DNA of 64,000 nucleotides from Labyrinthula sp. Ha (taxonomy: Eukaryota; Sar; Bigyra; Labyrinthulida; Labyrinthulaceae): NCBI GenBank assembly GCA_015227615.1, contig JAALGZ010000045.1, forward strand, positions 1 to 64,000, in the 5' to 3' direction. Positions 1 to 11,300 of this stretch are shown one piece after another. The notes beneath the pieces were generated by a model, which did no database searches, was not told the origin of the DNA, and was given only the letters and a program-made list of their open reading frames with translations. Position 1 is the first letter of the stretch. The number at the start of each line of letters is the position of its first letter. The translations under genes were made by a program, and so were the position numbers.

Positions 1-1380
1 AAACAAAAAGTAGAAAACACGACATTTTAACGCTAAGATAGTTTTAAGGAAAATTTTTAATATTTCAAATAGCAGTCGGCAGTGGGGTAATATTCAATTT
101 TCCGAACAATAATACTCTTAATAACCCAATAAATATTTTTCCAAAGCTTAAAGAAACCATATCACTAAAAAATTTGTGAATTTAGTTTAGAAATAATTTG
201 ATTTTTAATTGAAGCAAGGACTTAACACTTTCAAAGAGAATATTGTGAAAATACTTTAGCATTAACTAGGTAAAAGTATGAGCAAGAGCATAGCTAAGTA
301 CTCTATATATGTAATTGGAAAGTGACTACTGTTTCAGCTTAATGGGAATAAGAAATCCCTTTGAGTAGGTGTTGGTAGTTGGCCCAAACCTTCGAAAAGT
401 GAAGTAGCTACAGATACAAATTATCATCACAAAAAAGTTAAAGATTTAATAAGAGCAGTTTTAGGAAAAGATCGCTACAGCAGTGCACCACAACTTGAAC
501 CTATATTATCCGGAATTGGACTTAAATATATCTTCAGATGCATCAATGAGGTTATAGGTTAGATTCTTATTCTAGACATTAGATAAACTATAAACAAAAT
601 CCAGTCATGAAAAAAAAAACACCGGTAAAAAAGGTTATTTTCCGGAAAGTTCGTTATTACACAAAAGAAGTAACACATCTCCCAGCAGGAATTTTTCCCG
701 ATCTTACAAGTGATGGAGAGGCTGAGGTACATGGTTCTTGGACATTCATCGTGTGTTCAAGTATACAAATATCAAACAAATTTTTCCTTTGGAATGAAAT
801 TGCAAGGTTTAAAGAAAAATGCGAATGTTAGCAGTTTGTATGGGTTGGCAATCAAATTCCAAGAAGCAAATTCCATCTTCAATAGCGAAGAAAAAAAATA
901 TGCATTAGCCGATTTAGTCGATGCATTGGAAAATTAGAGAAGTAGTGACCTCAACGAGTCAGAGGCAAAGATACACCTAGCATCGGTCTACTTATTATCT
1001 CCGATAGTACAGGGAGTCACGGATGATGATGATGACGAAACAGTGAAGATCCAATCAGAGAAACTACAAGAAAACAGACTCTCCATTGCAAAAAAAAAAA
1101 CATGAGAGATGATAGCAGAAAAAAAAAGTAAAAGCGCTAGAATAATGTGGGAGGGTAAGGAATATATCGAAAAACGGGGTTGTGCAAAAAAGGCTCAAGT
1201 TACCACAAGAGAAGATAATTAGACTCAAAATATGTAATTTTTTCTAGGAAATACACCCGCCATTGACTTGAGAAATCATGGAACTGAAAAAAAAACTCCA
1301 GTTTAGAACTGCCGAGTAATATAACTTTGCAAACGCTGGTCGAGAATTTGTATAGAATGTACCTATACAGTGTTAGAGAA
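1..1380 (+). other. Unidentified left part of the duplicated segment, with short open stretches
   Basis: This stretch is upstream of the recognisable integrase remnant. It holds short open stretches, the best being from about 713 to 1100, rich in charged residues and with an Asp run encoded near 1024-1040. They are conserved in the other copy (about 15118-15510). I cannot assign them to a protein family; they may be the decayed upstream part of the same retroelement. No LTR was recognised here. Confidence 0.4.
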
Positions 1381-3900
1381 CAGATGCTGAGAAAAACGGA
1401 GCATCAAGTCTCTAAATCAGCAAAGAACCGGAAGGAATTTGTAAGAGCCAGTTTCCCCTACATTAGCCATTAGGGGTACATCCTAGTCATAACAAATGAA
1501 GCTACCAGGAAACTTTCCTTGATCTATGCATATTAGGTACTGCAACAGCAGTGGTTATAGTATTATTTGAATTGCACGCGTGGATTGGGTAAAGGGATAT
1601 ATTTCAAATAATCACTGACAGGGGAGGTTATTTATGCAATGAACTTAAAGATCAATTATCTAGGTGGCTTAGATTTAGTCATGCCTACAATATAAGTTAC
1701 ACGCCATGAATATACGGATTTAACCAGGTGAGTAACGTGTCTATATTGCTAGTGATGTTGATCATTTGCAGTTAACCAATTCTAAAAAGCACAGAATGGT
1801 CTCAGCTGTTCTCACACAATATGGCGACGATAAAAACGACAACTAACAGAAAGAATGAAAGGACCTTTACGAACTATTTATTCTTAGGACGATAGGAACT
1901 AAATGAGAAGAAAACCGATGCCATTGAACTGAAAAAGTGGCAATCAGAGCTATGAAAAAAGATTGGGGAACTACAATGAGGCCATTGGGAAACATAGAAA
2001 GATAAGAAGAAGCTGTAGGCAGACTAGGAGTGATGATCTATAACAAGCAGGGGAGGTGTAATATTATGTGAAGACCCAGGAAATTAGGGCTAAGTTGCAT
2101 ATAATAGATTTCATAGCACGAAGGTCCTACTATTCCATCGGGGGGAATGGATTATTGTCAGTTTGGCAGGAACGCAGAAGGGAAGGTAAAAAAATTAATG
2201 TAAAATAAAAAAGCCCTTGCATGGTTAAAGAGAAAATCTCAAATACCTTTTACAAAGTAGAGAGCTTAATCTAAAAGGCCAAGTTAGTCCATGCGAGAAG
2301 ACTCATGTGATATGAAGGAAAAACTTATGAACCAAGTGCAAAGATATCAGAACATTTTAAGTGGGATGAAAGAAACTTATATGTCATAAAACTTATGAAG
2401 CTAAAACTAAGAGACTCTGCATACTTCTTAGAAATGTAGTGGCTTGAGATGGGGAAGAAGAATGCAGCAATGGAAATATTCGAAATTATGGATGAGGAGG
2501 TATAGGATATGGTGGTGAAATTTCTCGAGGGTAAGAAAGCAGGAACCAAAGAAAGTAAACACCGATTACGAGCCTTGAAAGTATTAGATAAGAAGATTAA
2601 AGAGAGTATTTACTTAGGATCAGCAGACATAAACTGCTGCAAGGAGGAGAATGATCAATCAAGAGAGTCCGCAGACAGCAAAGGATGGCTCAAGATAGAA
2701 AAAACATAACTTTATGCAATGTGAAATGATGCACTGGATTGAGAATGACGCGGTAATACATAGGAGCAAGCACTTACCGGGGAAACCACATAACAGAGGT
2801 ATTCACAGATGCAGAACATCATCGAAAAATAGTCCTTGGATAAATATTCTAAAGTTCAACCAAGCGGCAAAGAAATCGTGTTGCAAAATAGACGGAAGTA
2901 TGGCACGAAGAGATATTTTCTAATTTCCCGAATAATTTCCACGACAGAAATTTTGTGAAAAGATTATTCGATCTATGAAAGCATAAGTTAAAGGTTGTTT
3001 TAAAGCTCTTCTTCAGAAAAGGATTCGATACAATGGAACCAAGAAGAGAGAAACTTGCTTTCCTGAAGAATAAGATGAAAGAAGTAATGATAGAAAGGGT
3101 ATGGCTAAGAATAGGGAGTGAAAGTCAGCAGTTGATTGGAGAATCGGATAGCATGTGCAAGGGGAGCTATGATCAGACAACAAAGGAAAAAAGTCAGGAG
3201 AAGAAGTTTGTAGAGATTTAGAGGGCAAGAAATCTGTGTGAAGGAACGCACCAGATGACCTGAGGAGAGAAGCAGTGGACGATTGAGACGGATAATAGAT
3301 TCAATAAGGCTTGAGGCATGGATGGAAGAGTCAAGTATGAATTCCCATGGATACCTGCAAACAGCTTGCGGATACGCATGGATGTTGCTGAGGTTGAAAT
3401 ACTGCTTTAAGATTTTCTTAGATGGAACCGCAGTAGATGTGTTATTCCTGCATCCCCGGTGGAGCATATCAGCATTGGATCCGATTAGAGGAGCAGCTTT
3501 AGATTATAGAATATTGAAGGTTGATCAAGTGCCGTGGACCATGCTGTTCGAGTTACTTCCAAATGGATTTATCTTTTTCGGGCTAGTAAATGCAGTAGAG
3601 GTCAGAGCACAAAGAATTATTCGATATGCAGTCTTAAATCTCATGAAAGCCGTTTCTTATATAAAAGATAGCATTGAGGAAGAGCTGTCACCATCGATAT
3701 GTTATTTAGTGATGCGGGGGAAAGAAACTTCTTTGGTTGATAAGAAAGAAGAATCTTCAAAAAACCAGATTAGACAAAACATTGGAGTTGATGTGATCTT
3801 GGAATCGCATCGAGAAAGAAACAGAAAACTACAACGCTTGCATGAGGTAAATATTGTCAAAGTTTCAAGGAATGTAATCAAAATTCAAATATTTTAAAGT
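1380..3900 (+). mobile_element. Fossil LTR-retroelement segment B, copy 1 (integrase to methyltransferase)
   Basis: From about 1380 to 1900 the plus strand encodes recognisable pieces of a retroelement integrase: a stretch like GYILVITNEATRKL (compare GYILVILDSATRK in element C), an ITDRGG-type segment and a SYTP-type segment. These occur in the same order as in elements A and C. About 1.2 kb downstream is an MT-A70-like methyltransferase remnant. The spacing integrase - spacer - methyltransferase matches elements A and C, so I place this fossil in the same lineage. It is old and heavily broken, with many interruptions. Neither LTRs nor a recognisable reverse transcriptase were found, so only the 3' half seems to remain. 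Confidence 0.7.
3283..3897 (+). pseudogene. MT-A70-like methyltransferase remnant of fossil B, copy 1
   Basis: An open stretch of 204 codons with no ATG at its left edge, so it is a piece of a larger reading frame. Around 3436-3462 it shows the beta strand and a degenerate version of the D-P-P-W catalytic motif of MT-A70 enzymes. This is followed by a segment like ALDYRILKV (ALEYPTIPL in element A), then LPNGFIFFGLVN (compare PSFLFIWVTNRS in A). The C-terminal part resembles the family's DVIVAE...KP.EIY region. The family transfers a methyl group from S-adenosylmethionine to N6 of adenine in RNA or DNA. With a degenerate catalytic motif this copy is probably not an active enzyme. It is the longest open stretch left in fossil B. 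Confidence 0.65.
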
Positions 3901-4210
3901 TGTGGAATCTACTAAAAGTTTGGATTACCATTACAACAGAGCTACCATAAATAATTTCGATAGTTGTATTTGAGGATAAGAATTTTATTCAGAGGGAAGA
4001 TCAAATATATAAAGGTTAATGGTAGTTTAATATATGTACTAGACTACCTTTGGATAGTATTGTAATATAGAATTAGAAGGCTTTTGTTAAAATATAAGAA
4101 TTTTAGATACAGATTTTCAGTTATATAAAGTAAGTGAAATAAGAAATAGAAGAAAAGATTAGATAAATACCAAAGAAAAGAACTCTTCAATAATAGTTGA
4201 TAATTTATTT

Positions 4211-5170
4211 TTATCCCAACAAGTTATTATATAAGTATGATTTTAATATACACGATGACTTCAAGGCCTTATTTCTACCAAGTTCAAAAGAAACTTTTCT
4301 TCCAGCCTCCTTAGCAAAATAAGCACAAGAAACTAAACCCCAAACTAGACCAAGGTGTTGGCTCAAATTATCATCAATATATATAGAAAACTCAGTTTCT
4401 TCATGATATTTCAAGTATTCCTTTACAGCCAACAACGTAAAAACATAAAATTTGTCCTCATTATGTTCTATTTTCGATCCAATAGATATTCTTAACTTTT
4501 GAATACTTAATCTAGAATAATTTCTTGAATCTCTAAATATTCTATGCATATCAAGAGTTGGAAAAACATATATTTCACTAGTTTCAAATTTCCACTTCGT
4601 TGAAGAATTGAACACTTCTTCCATAGGTCGTAACTTTATTAATCTATAATATGCTCGATATTCCCGTTGTAAAAATAAGGCATCAAAATCATGTTCCTCA
4701 AATTCAAAGGAAGAAATATTACTCACTTCAAAATATTCCATAAGGTCTCCACTTTGAAAAAAATTAGACACTTTTAAACTATATTTTTTTATATCAAAAT
4801 TATTCTTCAAAGAATTTATAATATTTTCATATCCTTCAGCAACTTTTTTTGAATCTTTATCAACATACTTTTCTCGTTTTCCATCTTTTGTTGTTCCAAC
4901 TTCCATACCTGTTTCATTTGTGTAAAATAACCTAAATTTCTTTCTTAATACTTTCATATTATTCAATTTTATTAAATCTGAATGTTTAATATCATTATCT
5001 AAAAGTACAGTTGACAAACTTTGTTCAAATTCTGTCTCATTGTAGACACTTTTACCAGGGAGTATTATAAAATCCATATCTAAGTCTACCCAGGTAGAAG
5101 AATATCTATCTCTGGGATCAGGTAAGGCCCCAATATAAGTTATTACTTTAGCTTCTATTTTAAGCTCCAT
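4211..5170 (-). CDS. Hypothetical protein, 319 aa, duplicated family (copy 1)
   Basis: An uninterrupted single-exon reading frame of 319 codons from the first ATG (5170-5168) to a TAA at 4211-4213. The same frame is open 13 codons further upstream but without an ATG, so I take the ATG before ELKIEAKV as the start. I do not recognise the family. The protein is mixed alpha/beta in look, charged, with no clear signal peptide or transmembrane segment. Its N-terminal third has a strand-like TWVDLDMDFIIL segment. Its C-terminal third has a helical YVFTLLAVKEYLKYHEE segment followed by SIYIDDNLSQHLG. The copy at 18615-19574 has the same length and no indel. A more distant relative lies at 34034-35026. 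It may be a host gene or cargo of an unknown element. Confidence 0.75.
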   Translation of the reverse strand: MELKIEAKVITYIGALPDPRDRYSSTWVDLDMDFIILPGKSVYNETEFEQSLSTVLLDNDIKHSDLIKLNNMKVLRKKFRLFYTNETGMEVGTTKDGKREKYVDKDSKKVAEGYENIINSLKNNFDIKKYSLKVSNFFQSGDLMEYFEVSNISSFEFEEHDFDALFLQREYRAYYRLIKLRPMEEVFNSSTKWKFETSEIYVFPTLDMHRIFRDSRNYSRLSIQKLRISIGSKIEHNEDKFYVFTLLAVKEYLKYHEETEFSIYIDDNLSQHLGLVWGLVSCAYFAKEAGRKVSFELGRNKALKSSCILKSYLYNNLLG

Positions 5171-6857
5171 AATGATACAATTTATAATTGTTATGCTTCT
5201 TTTATTCAATATTTATTTGAATTTGTTCTTTTTCATACCCAAAAGTATGTCTTTGTTGGACATTCCAAAATAGTCATGTTTATATTTTTACTGAACAAAT
5301 AAAATATTTAAAAGAATAAGAAATATAAAATATAATATCAATAGATTCTAATCCATTGAATAGAAAACATATAAAAAATACAATTATACGTCTAAAAGTA
5401 AAATAAATATTTATTAGAACTAAAATTTTAGTTTCAATGGTGTATTGAAATCGAGATAAACTCCCTCTTCTTGATGGATAAAACATCTACAGGAGAGAAC
5501 TCCTGTTTGCTGATATACTGATTGAAGAAAATATAATTTTATTGGATATACTGGAAAGATAAACAAGTTATCTTAATTTAAACTATCTGCCACTCTAACT
5601 TGATGCCTTCAATTTCCTACTAATGCGTGTACTAGCTAAGAAATCAATAATGGTATTAAAATAGTATGAAAGATTATGGAATAACGACTGGCCTCTAAGT
5701 ATATGTCAAACTTTTGACTTGAGCTTATGTTAAAATATATCCTTCTGCTCGTATCCCTCACTTAATACTTCTTCCACTTTAGAACACGTTGCCTTCTTCT
5801 TCTACTAGTACACACGAAAAACCCCATGTGAATACCATCTAGCTTAAAGTTCGATCAAATATTTCCTTTTCGTGTAAAGTGAAACAAATTTAATATAGAA
5901 TATTTTTTCCGGTAATAGAGATTAACTTTAGTTAATCTGTTAGAAATTTCATCACACTTCTCTTTCTCTTGGTATAAAACCACCTATCTGAATAGATAAC
6001 TAAACATTCAGAAGAACATTAAGATTTCCGGAAAACCCTATTTCAAATAAACAAAATTAGCTAGCAGTGCTTTGGAATTAAAACGTTGAATTATGCATCA
6101 AATATTAGAATATGTTTCTTTGGTGTTCATGAACTTTGTACATAGACAAAAAAGATTTCACAGTATATTCTCTTGTATTAGAGTTCATTTGTAGAATATG
6201 AGTAGTTCTTGCTATGAGGTTGCTTAGATGTCAAACTGCTAGGTGGAAATAAAAATCCATTTTTCGTATATTGGCTTAGACTCTTTTCACGTACTCTAAT
6301 AAAAGCCAATTTAACAAATCTATTTATCATTTACTTTATGGTTTGAGAATCGTAAACATACTTTGAGACATAATTTTTTTTCGTAAGTAAAGTTTGAAAT
6401 ATAATCAAAACTACTCAACTCAACCTAAATCAAGAATTAGGATAATATGATAAACTATTTAATACTCCGGTAACTCCATTCTTGGAGAATTCGTTTCATA
6501 CAAATATTCTTCAGTCTTTAAATATGAGGTGGTTATATATCTTGTTTTCCTGTATTGTGCAAATATTAAATACTAAATAAAACCTCTTATTATCAATCCA
6601 AGAAACCAGCAGACAAAGTACACAAATAAATATGAGTAGAATCTTTATTCAGTACTTGGTATATGATTATAAGCTGCTAGGTTTTTGTGTGTTGACACCA
6701 TGCAGTTTTAAAACTCATTTTCATATATCCTTCATTTCAAGTGATTATTTAGATCTTTTTGCAGAAGTTAGACTATACTAATCATAATTATCTAACAAAA
6801 TAAAATCAAATTTTATTCTACCTTTCAGACCTTCACAGCAAAGAATTTCTTATCTAT
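5171..6857. other. Non-coding right part of duplicated segment, copy 1
   Basis: AT-rich sequence upstream of the 319-codon gene with no convincing ORF. It aligns with 19575-19636 plus 23888-25379 plus 33140-33277 of copy 2. The two places where copy 2 was interrupted are intact here: near 5213-5232 (the LINE site) and near 6715-6745 (the element A site). These are the ancestral empty sites. Confidence 0.8.
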
Positions 6858-6859
6858 CC

Positions 6860-7150
6860 ATTGTATCGATATAAGTATAAATTGGTTAGTATTTAATAAT
6901 GTATTCTATTGGTTACAAGGTACGTTGTGATTGATTAGTAATTACGATCATAAGAGTCAGAGTTACAATCCAATACAATAGCAAAAAAGTACAACTAAAT
7001 AAGAAGTAAAAGAAAGAGATAACAAACGAGTGTCAAGGAGCAATCAGGCAATTTTAATAGTGAACAGAGAGACAATCAAGCAAAGTATCTAAAAGTTCGA
7101 ACGAGTACCTATCTATCTGAGCCAAATTCCAGATAGATCTACTATAAATG
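6860..7150 (+). mobile_element. Old LTR (solo or 5' LTR) related to the LTRs of element D
   Basis: The stretch AGAGTCAGAGTTACAATCCA near 6955-6975 and its A-rich continuation align with the middle of the element D LTRs (45190-45330 and 54490-54645). Just downstream, ACCTATCTATCTGAG ... CCAGATAGATCTACT (about 7107-7143) matches the ACCTATCTGCCTGAG ... CCAGACAGATCTATT found right after the 5' LTR of D. No second LTR was found, so it is either a solo LTR or the left end of a largely lost element. It is old and diverged. Its left edge coincides with the right edge of duplication copy 1. Confidence 0.55.
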
Positions 7151-7893
7151 ATGTTTCTAAATATTATTATCGACTGAATTCGATATAATTAAGATAAAAA
7201 AAAAGAAATAATATCATCAATATAACAAAGTAAAAAGCCTCAGACGCTAAAAATATGTCATGGAGTCATAATTTAGAAGATGAATGCAATGACAAATTTA
7301 CACAATATAATACAGTTGTGAAAATATTTGGAATCGAAGAGGACGTTCAGTCAGACAAAACTTCTGAAATTGAGACATACGACTTTATTTAAGGAACATA
7401 ACTCTACTAGTTCTTTCATAATCAACAGCTTAACTATTGCAAGAAGCTAGAATTATTAGAAAGGACCTGTTTTATGTTTGTCAGGGTTATAAAGACTATA
7501 GAAACTTGCTTTGAATGTATTTCCGCAACTGCTTGGGCTAAAGTTATGACAATAAGGGAGCTTCTAAGAAGTACTGCATCGAAAGGTGTAAAAGATTCAT
7601 TTATTTCAGCCCAAAGTCTAGGGTTTTCAGTATGAAGGGGCTTTATGTGTTTTTTACCTTTACAAAGAGCTACAGTCTCCATAATTCAATTCTTGTTGAA
7701 TTTGAAATCAATGTATACAACTAGAGACCCTGACAACACTAAACGAATAAAAAATATACAATTAAACCCCAAAACAATTAATAGATGAGCTTAGTCAGAA
7801 GAGAAAAGGCTGGTGCGAGGCTTTTGTCGAAGGCTCATCTGAATCATATAAAATTTAGTTTAGGAACTATATCGACTCATACAAAACTCGTAT
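7151..7893 (+). other. Possible decayed coding region next to the old LTR
   Basis: Two short protein-like open stretches lie in one frame of the plus strand. One begins with ATG at 7255 and is about 45 codons long; the other spans roughly 7408-7632 and includes a helical segment AWAKVMTIRELLRST. Their position just after an LTR-like sequence suggests a decayed gag region, but no family match can be made. I see no other gene here. Confidence 0.25.
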
Positions 7894-7901
7894 GTTACAA
7901 C
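7894..7901. repeat. 8-bp target site duplication, left (GTTACAAC)
   Basis: Direct repeat abutting the left inverted repeat of the hAT-type element. The identical partner is 8355-8362. Confidence 0.88.
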
Positions 7902-8354
7902 CAGTGATGCTCAAATCTGGCCCCCCACTAATAGCCACTCCAAGGCCATACGTCCCCACACGAAATTTATGTTGCTATGAAAAAGAAAATTCCAGATTTT
8001 GATGAAAAGGAAGAAGATGAACAAATGAAGAAGTAAAAAGAGAAGATTTGACACTTGAGGGATTTCGTTCTTGTGACAAAGAGGTGCATAGCGATGACGA
8101 AGCTTAAGCTTTAAGGGTCATAAATAAGTTTTATCTTTTCTTCATATAAATATATACAAAAGCAACGATATTTCGGAAAATTATTTGTGCGAGTTGTCAC
8201 GGGGACGCCAGCAAATTTCCACCCCCGCGTACTCACCATTTTTTTCTAGAAAATTTGCGTCCCCGTCATTTTTTTCTAAAAACTTTGCGTCCCCGCAGAT
8301 TTCCACAGAAATTCTCTACCCGTAAAGACCCGCAAAAAAATTTGAGCATCACTG
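7902..8354. mobile_element. hAT-type non-autonomous DNA transposon (MITE-like), 453 bp
   Basis: The element begins CAGTGATGCTCAAAT and ends with the exact inverse ATTTGAGCATCACTG, giving 15-bp perfect terminal inverted repeats of the CAGNG type that is typical of hAT elements. It is flanked by a perfect 8-bp direct repeat GTTACAAC at 7894-7901 and 8355-8362, the target duplication length expected for hAT. The interior has no transposase. It contains a C-rich right half with a unit of about 29 bp repeated twice, with the shared core TTTGCGTCCCCG (about 8230-8290). The intact ends and perfect duplication suggest a fairly recent insertion moved by a transposase encoded elsewhere. Confidence 0.88.
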
Positions 8355-8362
8355 GTTACAAC
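8355..8362. repeat. 8-bp target site duplication, right (GTTACAAC)
   Basis: Identical to 7894-7901, abutting the right inverted repeat of the hAT-type element. Confidence 0.88.
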
Positions 8363-11300
8363 TGTTTTGGAGGAAGACAAGGCAAAAATTAACTTTTAAA
8401 AAAGTTATTGCCGCTAACTCCTTCTGTGCTAAGTTAGTTAAAGCTATGTGTGAATATTTTATAAAGTCTTTAAGAGTACATCTGATAAGTATTGGCGTGT
8501 TAGAAAAAAAATCAAGTAAATGTAAATAACACTGAGTTCTCAATGTTTCATCGTCCTATTTGGAGGCATCTTGGCTTTTCAAATTTTCAGATGAGATTAG
8601 ACACAAGTATGACTTTCTCAGTTCATGAACTCTTCCCTAACTTTGAAGATAGAAAACGCCTTTGTCCTCGTGATACCGAGGAAATTTCTATTTTATATCC
8701 AAAAAAGCTTTCTCAGCTATGTATATACATGGATCTTACCCAGAGTATAATGAAAACAAGAATCTTTAAGATTTGTGCAAACGTCTTAAGGTCCCCTCTT
8801 CGTTTAGCATGCTCACAATGTGTTTTTTTTTTTAGTAGATTGAATCAATTGATCGAAATTAGATCCTGGGGTGTTGAACAGGGTATATTCTGAGTATTCC
8901 AAAACCTGTTCAAGCTGCCTCACACGATGAAGCAAGAGGAAACTTAACTGTAGTTTCAAATAGTTGTATCATTTTTCCTTTCGAAAAATACGGGAAGAAA
9001 AGCACCTTGTATTCTTGGAGTTTTCCTCTCTGCTGTTTCGAGTCAAGAGCAGAAGTACCTAATTTTTGTTTAAAGGCTATTAAAATAAAAGATAATGAGG
9101 CCATGATATTCAACAGGACATTCCTTGATCTTTCGGAGTAAACTAGAGGTGTTAATTACGACAACTCAACGCTTTTCTAAAGGTTTTATGCTGCTTGTCT
9201 TCAAGTGGGAAAATGGGAAAATATTTCAAATAATAATTCTAATCTTGTGGGTTTGATTATTCAAAATTATGAGACCGATCAAAAAGAAAAAGATAAAAAT
9301 ATGCAGATATATCAAAATGGAAACAATAACAATAAGCAGAAATCTCAAGAGGAAGATATGGATATCCTCTTGCATTCCAGGAAAAATATCGAGAGCAACT
9401 TCGTACATCTCTTATTTTCCTTTGAGGATTGAAAGTTTATGAGGGATGAGAACAAATTTAAATAATTACAATTGCTACTATAATGCACTGATCTTGTTGT
9501 ACAGGTGCCATAGATCTCTGATATGAATTCTATCAAGCCAAACTATGAGTCTTTTTTAATCCAGAACTGTTGAAAACCTTGGTGGGCATTGTGTTGTAAT
9601 TCAAATAAAACATAAGTCTCTTTTCTTTATACAAATTAAAAGGCTTAATTAGCGGTCTTGACTTATTTATATGTTCCTTTTTACCTTTTGTTACGCAAAA
9701 TCAAAAATATAGAGTCGAAGCTACATAAAACTAATACCAGACTCAAACTCGTAAATAAACTGCTCTCTCCTTACACGTGCTTAGTTACTGGAACGTACAA
9801 CACATCGAGACAAGAGAAGTCAGAGGGAAACGGTGAACAGAATATAGTTATCTTGGGGGACAAACATGGAGAAGTAAGTACTTGAGCCTGCTAAGAGCAA
9901 AGAATATCAAGAAACTATAGTTGGAAGAAATAAGTAGGAGTTTAAGCTTATAATCATAACTAACTCACGCAAAAAAATAAAATTTTGTAGTAGTGGGTAT
10001 ACCTTTGAACAGAATCGATTCGTCATTAAGAAGACCTTAAAGTTAACGAATGTTTAAGGGTGACAAAAAACTGTGTCTTACTTTAGTTAGTCACTAATCC
10101 TTTTTCGCATTCAAAAAAAATGCATCACTTTTTTAACGTTTTATTGTATCAAACACATAATCCTCCTTTTGATTTAGAAGGAACTGGTAGCTGAAAGTGC
10201 TGCCGGTAGCCGACCGTGTGAAAAGCTAGAAGCAGAGATTGAATCTTCTTGGGTGCTGTGCTTTTTAGTAGCCGCTCAAGATTGTGGACTTTGAAATAAA
10301 ATTATATTCACTTAGAGAAAAATAATAAAAACTTATTTATTATAAATAAACTATTTTGCCTTGGGTAACCAGCAATATTAGTTCTGACTTAATTCAATAT
10401 GTGTTTTTTTCGTAGGTTAAATAATAAATTTGATGTACTAAGGTTTACAGCACCACATCATGTAAAATGGATATTTTAGTAAACTTTAATCGTAAGAAAT
10501 TAATCGGCTGTTACAAATCACTGATCCTGTGAAAACTCGACTTCATTCCATGTCCTTGAGATATCTCAATTGAACAAATTAAATAACATAATACATCAGA
10601 AAAACAATCAAAAAAACTATAATTTTGTTTGAACTGGATCCTGATACTATTTTAGAAGTCAATTATGAGTTTGAAACCTATCAAAAACCAACAGAAAATA
10701 AAAGGAGAAGAATTAAAACTACATGCTGTCGCGAGAAACTTTAAGACAAGTACAAAAAGAAGAACAAGTGGTCAAACTACACTTAACGTAAAACCAGGAA
10801 CTAGATGAGAAGTACAAAGAAGGTTCAAACGAGAAAATTAACGAGGATATTGTTCCGAAAATGTACCAGGATTGATATTTGAAAGAATGGATTGCTTATA
10901 AATAGTTTATACATAAAAACAAAAGAAATAAAGTAAAAAATAAAACAAAAAGTATATCTGGATGGCTGGCATGGAAAAACAAATCTCGGGAGTTGTTTAA
11001 AAAGTTTTGGGTGGCTAGCCACAAGAAGAAAACAAACCCAAAGTGCAGAAAAGAGAAAGTCCCAATGAAACTACTTCTCCATGGAGACAAAAAGCAATCT
11101 CTCAGCGGTGGTAGGAGCTTAGAAAGAGTATTTGGTATTGGTCTAAGTACAAATTCACAGATAGTGCAAGATGTTACGAATACTAGTTTGGATATTCTCT
11201 TTGCGCAGAATGAATAGCTTGATTTCGGATAGGAACCTATTGAGCTGGACACTTTAGCTTGGGATAATATCAAAGAAGAAATCGATAATAAGCTTGTTAC

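Larger units (their letters stand above)
1..6857. repeat. Segmental duplication, copy 1 (left part may lie outside the window)
   Basis: Bases 1-6857 match 14406-33277 in the same order and orientation, once two later insertions are removed from the second copy (19637-23875 and 25380-33139 plus short target duplications). By eye the two differ at about 4-6% of positions with small indels. The match is already running at base 1, so the true left edge may be outside the window. It ends near 6857, where the first copy meets an old LTR and the second copy continues into unrelated sequence. The segment contains a decayed retroelement segment and a minus-strand gene of unknown function. Confidence 0.93.

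Noticed and set aside
3283-3897. An intact host METTL3/METTL14-type gene
   Set aside because: It has no ATG at the start of its open stretch, a degenerate catalytic motif, an interrupted duplicate, and integrase remnants upstream at the same spacing as in elements A and C. A retroelement remnant fits better.
9226-9536. Overlapping short ORFs on both strands near 9.2-9.5 kb
   Set aside because: Low-complexity Asn/Lys and Ile/Phe compositions expected from AT-rich sequence; no conserved motif.
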